Assembly: GCA_021779635.1 (NCBI GenBank)
Contig: JAJYAH010000295.1
Coordinates: forward strand, 1,331-8,115
DNA from: Pseudomonadota bacterium
GTDB taxonomy: Bacteria; Pseudomonadota; Alphaproteobacteria; Rhizobiales; Xanthobacteraceae
Direction of reading: 5' to 3'
Length of the DNA stretch: 6,785 bases
Made by a program: the position numbers and the translations under genes. The notes beneath the pieces were generated by a model. It did no database searches, had not been told where the DNA came from, and worked only from the letters and a program-made list of their open reading frames with translations. Of this stretch, positions 1 to 4,855 are shown one piece after another (the first letter of the stretch is position 1; each line of letters opens with the position of its first letter).

Positions 1-441
1 ATCAACCGACGTGGTGTTGTCATTCTTGATGGTGGTGCCGGTGACGGTATTGTTGGTCCCGGCCCCCAGCAGGTTGTTGGCGGTCGCCCCGGTGATCGCG
101 GCGGTGGTCACGCTGGATTTCGTCGAATAGCCGGTGGGGGCCTGAAGCACCTGGTTGGCAATCGACTGGGCGTTGGCGACCAGGCTCTGCAGCGAGGTGA
201 TGCCGGTGTTGGCGGCCTGCAGCACCTGCACGCCGTTGCCGATAGTGTCCAGCAGGTTGTTGATGTCGCTGGCGCGGTTGTTGAGGGATTCCGCGGTGAA
301 GTAGCTGGTCGGGTTATCGAGCGCCGAGTTGACGGCGTTGCCCGTGGCGAGGTCGTTTTGGGTGGTCGCGAGCAGAGCGGCGGTCGACTGCAGCGAGAGC
401 AGGTTCTGGCGAACCGCGGACGAAAGAACAATACCGGACAT
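1..441 (-). CDS. fliC: Flagellin, N-terminal part (runs off the left edge)
   Basis: Structural subunit of the flagellar filament, exported by the flagellar type III apparatus. The frame is open from ATG at 441 to base 1 with no stop, giving 147 residues; the C-terminus lies outside the window. Residues 1-100 match the conserved D0/D1 helices of alphaproteobacterial flagellins: an MSGIVLSSAVRQNLLSLQST start, the SALDNPTSYFTA segment at 39-50, and a long heptad-rich helix over 53-100 containing VQVLQAANTGI. From about residue 101 the sequence turns into a low-complexity stretch where roughly 38% of residues 103-147 are Ser or Thr, the start of the surface-exposed variable domain and a plausible O-glycosylation target. 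The start is supported by AGAAAGG 8 nt upstream. It is transcribed divergently from flbT. The N-terminus resembles the larger (subpolar) flagellins of Bradyrhizobium more than the lateral type, but that is from memory. Usually several paralogues exist, so more copies may lie to the left. Confidence 0.95.
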   Translation of the reverse strand, partial: MSGIVLSSAVRQNLLSLQSTAALLATTQNDLATGNAVNSALDNPTSYFTAESLNNRASDINNLLDTIGNGVQVLQAANTGITSLQSLVANAQSIANQVLQAPTGYSTKSSVTTAAITGATANNLLGAGTNNTVTGTTIKNDNTTSVD

Positions 442-449
442 GTTTCATA

Positions 450-456
450 CCTTTCT
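450..456 (-). promoter_or_regulatory. Ribosome binding site of the flagellin gene
   Basis: On the minus strand this reads AGAAAGG and ends 8 nt before the ATG at 441. It fixes the flagellin start and places the leader hairpin at 485-502 just upstream of the ribosome landing area. Confidence 0.7.
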
Positions 457-484
457 GGTGTGAAATGAGAGTGCGAGCGTGGTT

Positions 485-502
485 CCCAATCTTTTGATCG
501 GG
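485..502 (-). promoter_or_regulatory. Possible RNA hairpin in the flagellin mRNA leader
   Basis: Read as RNA on the minus strand, the sequence is CCCGAUC-AAAA-GAUUGGG, a 7-bp stem with one G-U wobble and an AAAA tetraloop. It ends 43 nt before the flagellin start. On the plus strand the same position is an A-C mismatch, so the fully paired structure exists only in the flagellin transcript. FlbT proteins act on flagellin 5' leaders (Caulobacter fljK), so this is a candidate regulatory structure. The functional role is inference. Confidence 0.4.
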
Positions 503-530
503 CGACGGCCAACCTTGGGAGCTAGTCTCT

Positions 531-565
531 AAAAAAACATGAATCGGCATGAGCGTACCGATGCC
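531..565 (-). terminator. Weak terminator-like element in the flagellin leader
   Basis: On the minus strand a short inverted repeat (ATCGG...CCGAT at 562-558 and 547-543, or alternatively GGCAT...ATGCC) is followed after 5 nt by a run of seven T at 537-531. The stem is only 5 bp and separated from the T run, so termination or attenuation would be weak at best. It may simply be an AT-rich leader. Confidence 0.15.
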
Positions 566-577
566 CGAGGCGCGCCA
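563..577 (-). promoter_or_regulatory. Weak sigma-54-like promoter candidate for flagellin
   Basis: The minus-strand 15-mer TGGCGCGCCTCGGGC keeps the invariant GG and GC at 12-bp separation and a good -24 element (TGGCGCG against TGGCACG), but its -12 element is GGGC rather than TTGC. A start near 550 would give a leader of about 110 nt containing the hairpin at 485-502. GG-N10-GC is common in high-GC DNA, so this is only a candidate. Confidence 0.18.
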
Positions 578-645
578 GCGAAGGGCTGATTTCTGCGCCG
601 GATTCGCGAAATAAGGCTGATATAGCGGCATATTCGAACAACCCG

Positions 646-658
646 TGCCGGAGCGGCA
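646..658. repeat. 13-bp palindrome TGCCG-GAG-CGGCA
   Basis: This is a perfect 5-bp inverted repeat around a 3-bp centre, in the middle of the divergent control region. It lies 12 bp from the CtrA-type box. It could be an operator half-site pair, but no regulator is identified and such short GC palindromes arise easily by chance. Confidence 0.25.
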
Positions 659-669
659 GCCGCTTCCTG

Positions 670-691
670 TTAACGAAGCATTAACTATAAT
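670..691 (+). promoter_or_regulatory. CtrA-type box with adjacent TATAAT hexamer
   Basis: Bases 670-685 read TTAACGAAGCATTAAC, an exact match to the CtrA consensus TTAA-N7-TTAAC. They are followed directly by TATAAT at 686-691. A CtrA box overlapping the -35 region with a -10 element close behind is the classic layout of CtrA-activated promoters, and CtrA sits at the top of the flagellar hierarchy in many alphaproteobacteria. The site is 131 bp upstream of flbT, implying a leader of about 118 nt. It is about 230 bp from the flagellin start and could also act in that direction. Confidence 0.55.
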
Positions 692-804
692 CGGAAAGGA
701 TTGTGACGACGCCGGCCACAACGGCATCCACTCGCCCCTGGCGCGACCAAAGCCGGGCACCACCACAATTCGCCATCACGTGGCTCGCGCAGGACGCTGC
801 AACC

Positions 805-808
805 GGAG
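805..808 (+). promoter_or_regulatory. Ribosome binding site of flbT
   Basis: GGAG ends 7 nt before the ATG at 816. This decides the flbT start: the frame stays open upstream to a GTG at 645, but that start has no comparable site and the extra residues do not resemble FlbT. Confidence 0.75.
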
Positions 809-815
809 ACCGGAC

Positions 816-1232
816 ATGGCCCTCAAAGTCGAGCTCAAGCCGAACGAGCGGATCATCATCGGCAATTGCGTGATCACCAACACGGATCAGCGCGCCCGGC
901 TGTTGATCGACGGCGACAAGATTCCGATTCTGCGTGAAAAGGACATCATGACGCCGGCCACGGCCAATACGCCGGCCAAGCTGGTCTATCTGGCGGTGCA
1001 ACTGATGTATATTTCGCCAGACCCCCAGGTCAATCACGGCGCCTATTTCAGTCTGGTCCGCGATATCGTCACCGCCGCGCCGAGCGCATGGCCTGTGATC
1101 GAAGGCATCAACAACAGTATTTTGAGCGGCGATCTCTATCAGGCGCTGAAGGAAGCCCGAAAACTCATCGCCTATGAGAAGAAGCTTCTCGATCGCAACG
1201 AAGCCAACCAGGGCAAGCACGCCGCCGCCTGA
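816..1232 (+). CDS. flbT: FlbT, flagellin-mRNA regulatory protein
   Basis: This 138-residue protein, a normal length for the family, matches FlbT along its whole length. It begins MALKVELKPNERIIIGN, has the small beta-rich N-terminal half (about 1-45) with an IDGDKIPILREKDIM segment, then a helical half (about 50-128) that includes KLVYLAVQLMYI and the DLYQALKEARKLIAYEK segment. In Caulobacter FlbT binds the 5' leader of flagellin mRNA and promotes its decay; in other alphaproteobacteria (for example Brucella and Bradyrhizobium) it acts positively. The start at 816 has GGAG 7 nt upstream. The gene is divergent from a flagellin and preceded by a CtrA-type box. Its common partner flaF is absent on either side within the window. 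Downstream it converges on the decarboxylase gene, with 36 bp between the stop codons. Confidence 0.95.
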   Translation: MALKVELKPNERIIIGNCVITNTDQRARLLIDGDKIPILREKDIMTPATANTPAKLVYLAVQLMYISPDPQVNHGAYFSLVRDIVTAAPSAWPVIEGINNSILSGDLYQALKEARKLIAYEKKLLDRNEANQGKHAAA

Positions 1233-1263
1233 CCATCGCCTGACGCGCCGGTGGCCAACGCCG

Positions 1264-1280
1264 GGCGCTCAGCCGGCGCC
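1264..1280. terminator. GC-rich hairpin at the convergent gene ends
   Basis: GGCGC (1264-1268) and GCGCC (1276-1280) can pair around a 7-nt loop where flbT and the decarboxylase gene converge. There is no T run on either strand, so it does not qualify as a classic intrinsic terminator. No better terminator is visible between the two stops. Confidence 0.2.
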
Positions 1281-2747
1281 AGGCGAAGATCGCCGCGCTC
1301 CGAATTCAAGCACCGCCGAAACCAGCGCGTCGATGTCGCAGGTGTCGGTGCGGTGATTGACGATCGCCGCCCGTATCGCAAGCTGGCCATCGAGAACCGT
1401 CGTGGAGGGTGCCGCGATCCCCGATTCCTGAATGTCGATGACGATGTCGCCATTGACCCTGTTGGCGTCAGCGGCCCGGTAGCGGAAGCACACGATATTG
1501 AGCTGCACCGGCGCCAGCAGCTCCAGCCGCGGCTCGGCCAGGATCCTCCCTTCCAGATATCCGGCAACCGCGCAGGTGCGCGCGATGATCGCGCCGAGCT
1601 TTTCGGTGCCATAGGTCTTCAGGGTGAACCAGGTCTTGAGCGCGCGAAAGCCGCGCGACAGATCAGGCCCCAGATCGCAAGGCCAGGGTGAACCAGCGGC
1701 GAGGCCCCTGGTTTCCCGGCGCAAATACGCCGCCGGCGTGGCAAACGTATCGCGGTGCTGCTGGCCGTCGCGAACGATCAGGAAGCCGGCGTCATAAGGC
1801 ACCTGTCCCCATTTGTGGAAATCCAGCGCAATCGAATCCGCATTCTCCAGTCCGGCCAGCCGCGGCGCGATGAGCGGTGCGAGAATTCCGAGCGCGCCAT
1901 AGGCGCCGTCGACGTGAAACCACAGCCCCTGCTCGCGGCACAGCGCGCCGAGCGCCGCCAGATCATCGATCGCGCCGATGTCCACCGTTCCGGCCGAGCC
2001 GATCACGAGAAACGGTTTGCAGCCGGCGGCACGGTCGCGCGCGATCCGCTCGCGCAACGCCGCGACGTCGATGCGGTGGAAGCGATCGGCTTCGATGATC
2101 CGCAGTGCATCGGTGCCGAAGCCCGCAATATCCATTGCCTTGGCAACGCAGCCATGGGTCGCGGTCGAAGCATAGGCCGTCAATGATGCGCCCGCGTCGG
2201 CGACGCCGCGCTGCCGGACCGGCTGTCCCAGCGCCGCCGTTCGCGCCACCAGCACCGCCATCAGATTCGCCATCGATGTGCCGGTGACAAAGATCCCGCT
2301 CGCCTCGCTCGGGAAGCCGAACATCGCGCGTGTCCATTCGACCACCTGGCGTTCAACCTCGATCGGAATGTGATCGCGTCCGCCGAGATTGGCGTTGAGT
2401 CCGGCTGCCAGCATCTCCGCCAGCATGCCGACCGCGGTGCCGCCGCCATGCACCCATCCCATGAAGCCCGGATGCACGTTGCCGGTCGCGTAGGGAACGA
2501 TGAAATCGGCGAACTCCCGATAGACCTCGCCAATATCCGAAGGCTGACGCGGAAGCCCGGCATGGAATCGCGCGCGAACGTGGTCCGGTATCGGACGCCA
2601 GACCGGACGATCGCGGATGTTGGCGGCGTAGTCCAGCATGTCATCGAGCATGCGATGACCCTGGGCGCGGATGTCATCCCAATTTCCGGGATCAAGCGTC
2701 TCGTTCGCTTCAGGCAGCGGCGATGTCTCGCGCAGTTTCTTGCTCAC
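1269..2747 (-). CDS. PLP-dependent (group II, aromatic-type) amino acid decarboxylase
   Basis: A 492-residue cytosolic fold-type I PLP enzyme, close to the usual 470-510 residues of group II decarboxylases, which turn an amino acid into its amine and CO2. Visible landmarks in order are HPGF at 92-95 (equivalent of the HPxF substrate-site motif), TGTSMANL at 155-162 (phosphate region), His198 in a THG context (ring stacking), GTVDIGAIDD at 253-262, HVDGAYG at 278-284 with Asp280 for the pyridine nitrogen, and HKW at 311-313 with Lys312 as the Schiff-base lysine. All catalytic residues appear intact. The substrate cannot be read from sequence; aromatic amino acids are the family default, and glutamate or diaminobutyrate are alternatives. 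It begins with GTG, overlapping the ATP-grasp stop as GTGA, so translation is probably coupled. No strong ribosome binding site is seen. It is the last gene of the cluster. Confidence 0.92.
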   Translation of the reverse strand: MSKKLRETSPLPEANETLDPGNWDDIRAQGHRMLDDMLDYAANIRDRPVWRPIPDHVRARFHAGLPRQPSDIGEVYREFADFIVPYATGNVHPGFMGWVHGGGTAVGMLAEMLAAGLNANLGGRDHIPIEVERQVVEWTRAMFGFPSEASGIFVTGTSMANLMAVLVARTAALGQPVRQRGVADAGASLTAYASTATHGCVAKAMDIAGFGTDALRIIEADRFHRIDVAALRERIARDRAAGCKPFLVIGSAGTVDIGAIDDLAALGALCREQGLWFHVDGAYGALGILAPLIAPRLAGLENADSIALDFHKWGQVPYDAGFLIVRDGQQHRDTFATPAAYLRRETRGLAAGSPWPCDLGPDLSRGFRALKTWFTLKTYGTEKLGAIIARTCAVAGYLEGRILAEPRLELLAPVQLNIVCFRYRAADANRVNGDIVIDIQESGIAAPSTTVLDGQLAIRAAIVNHRTDTCDIDALVSAVLEFGARRSSPGAG

Positions 2748-3997
2748 GCCGCGCGCTCACGGCCATGCCGGGCCCGCCGACCGAGCATGGCCGCGAACGC
2801 ATCGAATACCTTGCGCATCTGCGGCGCCTTGTAGGGAAAGATATCGGGCGGATCCATGTCGTGAACGATCGCGGTATTGTCGGCCTCGAAAATCAACAGC
2901 GATCCGTTTTTGGTTTCCGCACAGTCGACCGTAAAATAATCGAGACCGATACGATCAGCGATCCCGGCCAGCGCGGCCGTATGGCGACGCGCGAACGCAA
3001 TGTCGAATGTCTGCATGAAGGTTTGTTCTTCAAGACGCTTGCTCGAGCTTTCCGACATTCCGGCGTTGAGATACCAGATGTCCCATCGATCGGCGATCGC
3101 CATGTGGCATGCGTAGGGCCGCCCATCGATGAAAACGATCCGGTACTTGCGAAACAGGCCATCACGGTTGGAATAATCGACAAAGCGCGCGATGAAGAAT
3201 TCCTGCTCCGGCCGCGCGTCGAGATAGCGCTTGATCGCGCCATCATCATCGAGCTTTGCAAGGCCTGCGCCGGCATGCGATCCGCGCGGCCTGACGATGA
3301 CGGGAAATGCAAGATCGGCGGCGATGTCGCAACATGCATCGGCCGACGGCGACAACTGCAACAGCTGCTCGCGCGTGACAGCGGTCGTTGCCGGAATCTC
3401 GACGCCGGCGATTCCGCCGAGCACGTGATGCAGCTTGTCGCGATCGAGGTTGCACACAAGCCGCGGCGGATTGAGCAGCGGACGCGGCCATAGCGTGTTG
3501 GCGCGATCGATCTTGCGCAACGCATGGCGGCATTCTTCCGAGTCGGACGCGATCACGATGGCGATGTCGTGATCGGGCAGCGCAGCGGGCCATTCGATTT
3601 CCGGCATCACATACAGCGTCATCAATTCGATGTCGGACTCGTCAAGCAAAAACTCGATCGGCATGTTGCTGCCCATGTCGGTCGCAGCCGCCAGCGCCAG
3701 AACGCGCATGCACGGCTTCGTCGCCGCGCAGGGCGAACGGAATAATTGATGGGAGACAAGTATCTCGTGCTGGATGGCGAGACCCGCCGGCTTGTCGCCC
3801 AGCAATTGTGCGATCAGCGACAGGTCGAGCCCCTCGCCTGCCTTGATGCTGCCGTCGATCACCTTGGCGATCAGAGTTTGCCAGAGCGGACGAAGATCGA
3901 TTCCGGCGACGGCCATTTTCGTCAGCGTGGCCACACCCATTCGGTCAACACAAAGCGGGCGGGCGATGTTGGTCGGCTGGTCCGAGCCGGATTCCAT
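2744..3997 (-). CDS. ATP-grasp ligase (RimK/glutathione-synthetase-like)
   Basis: From ATG at 3997 the product has 417 residues. The C-terminal half (about 185-402) is an ATP-grasp fold, which joins a carboxylate to an amine through an acyl phosphate. Visible are VIVRPRGSHAGAGL at 233-246 (nucleotide-binding loop), FIARFVDYSN at 268-277 (hinge), RKYRIVFIDGRPYACHMA at 283-300, and a metal-binding end with Asp358, Glu371 and Asn374 (EADN). Residues about 97-182 form a Rossmann-like pre-ATP-grasp domain, including RVLALAA, an NMPIEFLL segment and WPRPLLNPP. The first 90 residues are helical and have no clear match. The start is chosen because TGA of the upstream gene, one G, then this ATG suggests reinitiation; the frame is open back to 4075, which would overlap that gene, and ATG at 3940 or 3916 are shorter options. 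No strong ribosome binding site precedes any of them. The substrate is unknown. It overlaps the decarboxylase by 4 nt. Confidence 0.85.
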   Translation of the reverse strand: MESGSDQPTNIARPLCVDRMGVATLTKMAVAGIDLRPLWQTLIAKVIDGSIKAGEGLDLSLIAQLLGDKPAGLAIQHEILVSHQLFRSPCAATKPCMRVLALAAATDMGSNMPIEFLLDESDIELMTLYVMPEIEWPAALPDHDIAIVIASDSEECRHALRKIDRANTLWPRPLLNPPRLVCNLDRDKLHHVLGGIAGVEIPATTAVTREQLLQLSPSADACCDIAADLAFPVIVRPRGSHAGAGLAKLDDDGAIKRYLDARPEQEFFIARFVDYSNRDGLFRKYRIVFIDGRPYACHMAIADRWDIWYLNAGMSESSSKRLEEQTFMQTFDIAFARRHTAALAGIADRIGLDYFTVDCAETKNGSLLIFEADNTAIVHDMDPPDIFPYKAPQMRKVFDAFAAMLGRRARHGRERAA

Positions 3998-3998
3998 C

Positions 3999-4778
3999 TC
4001 ACGCCGCATCGGTGGCAAGCGCGGGCGCAGCAAACTGCGACGAGACATCGCCATGATAGACCGACGGGCCGACATGATCGAGACGGCTCTCGAGATCGGC
4101 CCAGATTTCGCCGCCGATATCGGTCCAGCGCTTGCAGAACGCGAAATCCTCGCTGAGATAGGTTCCGGTCGCCGGATCGATCATGCATTCGAACAATGCA
4201 AATCGATTGGGGCTTCCGGCCAGGGCGTCGAGCGAATGTTCACGAAAGAATTGCAGCGATGCATAGGCCGGATGCGCGCACATCTTCTCGAATACATGAC
4301 GCCGGATCATCAGGAATCCGGTGCCGGCGTAACGCACGCGCGTAAAGCCGTTCACCACGGTGACATGATCCGGATTGTCGATTTCCAGCACGTAGTCGAG
4401 TGCCGCGGACGGCAATTTCGGCCGCTTGCCCTCGATGATCCGCTTTGCCTTGTCCCAGTTGACGCGCTTGATCGGATACACTCCGGCTACCACGTCGGCG
4501 CCGGATTCGATCAGCCGGAATACCTGTTCGGGTAAAAAGCCGATATCGGCATCCACGAACAGGAAATGTGTCGCGGTGGGATCATCGAGGAACAGCGTCA
4601 TCAGATTGGCGCGCGCGCGCGTAATCAACGCGTCGCCGTCGCGCATCAGAACCTTGAGCTTGAGGTTGGATTTGTCCTGCGCGGCCCGCTGCAGATGGAA
4701 GATGGAGCTGGCGTAGATGCTGGAAACCTGTCCGCCAAAGCAGGGCGTGGCGACCACAAGGTGAATTCGATCGGTCAT
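3999..4778 (-). CDS. GT-A-fold glycosyltransferase-like protein
   Basis: A 259-residue soluble protein. The pattern is that of a GT-A nucleotide-sugar transferase: an opening beta strand with VVATPCFGG at 8-16, DGDALITRARAN at 47-58, a metal-binding DAD at 76-78 in the strand THFLFVDADIGF, ADVVAGVYPIK at 94-104, YAGTGFLMIR at 150-159, then SEDFAFCKRW at 209-218 and DHVG at 234-237 as the likely acidic and histidine positions of the active site. Donor and acceptor cannot be told from sequence. There is no signal peptide or membrane segment. The ATG at 4778 is preferred over the TTG directly before it because GGAG ends 6 nt upstream. It follows the TPR glycosyltransferase after 61 bp and its stop is 1 nt from the ATP-grasp start, so it is co-transcribed with at least the downstream genes. 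Confidence 0.8.
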   Translation of the reverse strand: MTDRIHLVVATPCFGGQVSSIYASSIFHLQRAAQDKSNLKLKVLMRDGDALITRARANLMTLFLDDPTATHFLFVDADIGFLPEQVFRLIESGADVVAGVYPIKRVNWDKAKRIIEGKRPKLPSAALDYVLEIDNPDHVTVVNGFTRVRYAGTGFLMIRRHVFEKMCAHPAYASLQFFREHSLDALAGSPNRFALFECMIDPATGTYLSEDFAFCKRWTDIGGEIWADLESRLDHVGPSVYHGDVSSQFAAPALATDAA

Positions 4779-4784
4779 CAATGG

Positions 4785-4788
4785 CTCC
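4785..4788 (-). promoter_or_regulatory. Ribosome binding site of the GT-A gene
   Basis: GGAG on the minus strand ends 6 nt before the ATG at 4778. It decides for that ATG over the adjacent in-frame TTG at 4781. Confidence 0.7.
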
Positions 4789-4839
4789 GAAAGCGGCGGA
4801 CGCGGCCTGCAATCCTCAACAAACAGTAAATAGACGTGG

Positions 4840-4855
4840 TTAACGAAATCCTAAC
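4840..4855 (-). promoter_or_regulatory. Near-match to a CtrA box in the TPR/GT-A intergenic gap
   Basis: On the minus strand this reads GTTAG-N7-TTAA, one mismatch from TTAA-N7-TTAA, with CC following. It overlaps the last codons and stop of the TPR gene, and its position about 62 bp before the GT-A start would suit an internal promoter. The overlap with coding sequence makes chance a real possibility. Confidence 0.2.

Larger units (their letters stand above)
442..815. other. Divergent intergenic region between flagellin and flbT
   Basis: This 374-bp stretch holds no convincing gene. A minus-strand open frame over 314-766 and an upstream extension of the flbT frame from a GTG at 645 both cross it, but neither looks like a protein. 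It contains, in order, the flagellin ribosome binding site, a 7-bp leader hairpin (485-502), an A7 run (T7 on the minus strand, 531-537) next to a short inverted repeat (543-562), a 13-bp palindrome (646-658), a CtrA-type box with an adjacent TATAAT (670-691), and the flbT ribosome binding site. Two matches to the GG-N10-GC skeleton of sigma-54 promoters occur, at 563-577 (minus) and 739-753 (plus). Both begin TGGCGCG but have poor -12 elements. Confidence 0.7.

Noticed and set aside
108..512. 134-codon minus-strand open frame over the flagellin
   Set aside because: It is Pro/Arg/Ser-rich and in a different frame from the flagellin, whose frame is unmistakable but has no stop in the window.
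541..548. GCCGATTC on the minus strand as a sigma-28 flagellin -10 element
   Set aside because: It resembles the sigma-28 -10 consensus but no TAAA-type -35 lies at the required spacing.
739..753. Sigma-54-like TGGCGCG-N4-AAGC upstream of flbT
   Set aside because: The -24 half and spacing fit but the -12 half is poor, and the CtrA box with TATAAT is a better promoter candidate. GG-N10-GC is frequent in high-GC DNA.
645..815. Upstream GTG-initiated extension of flbT (57 extra residues)
   Set aside because: It would cover the CtrA box and TATAAT, lacks FlbT-like sequence, and the ATG at 816 has a well-placed GGAG and gives a normal-length protein.
681..1220. 179-codon minus-strand open frame antisense to flbT
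   Set aside because: It mirrors a confidently identified FlbT coding sequence and shows no protein-family features.
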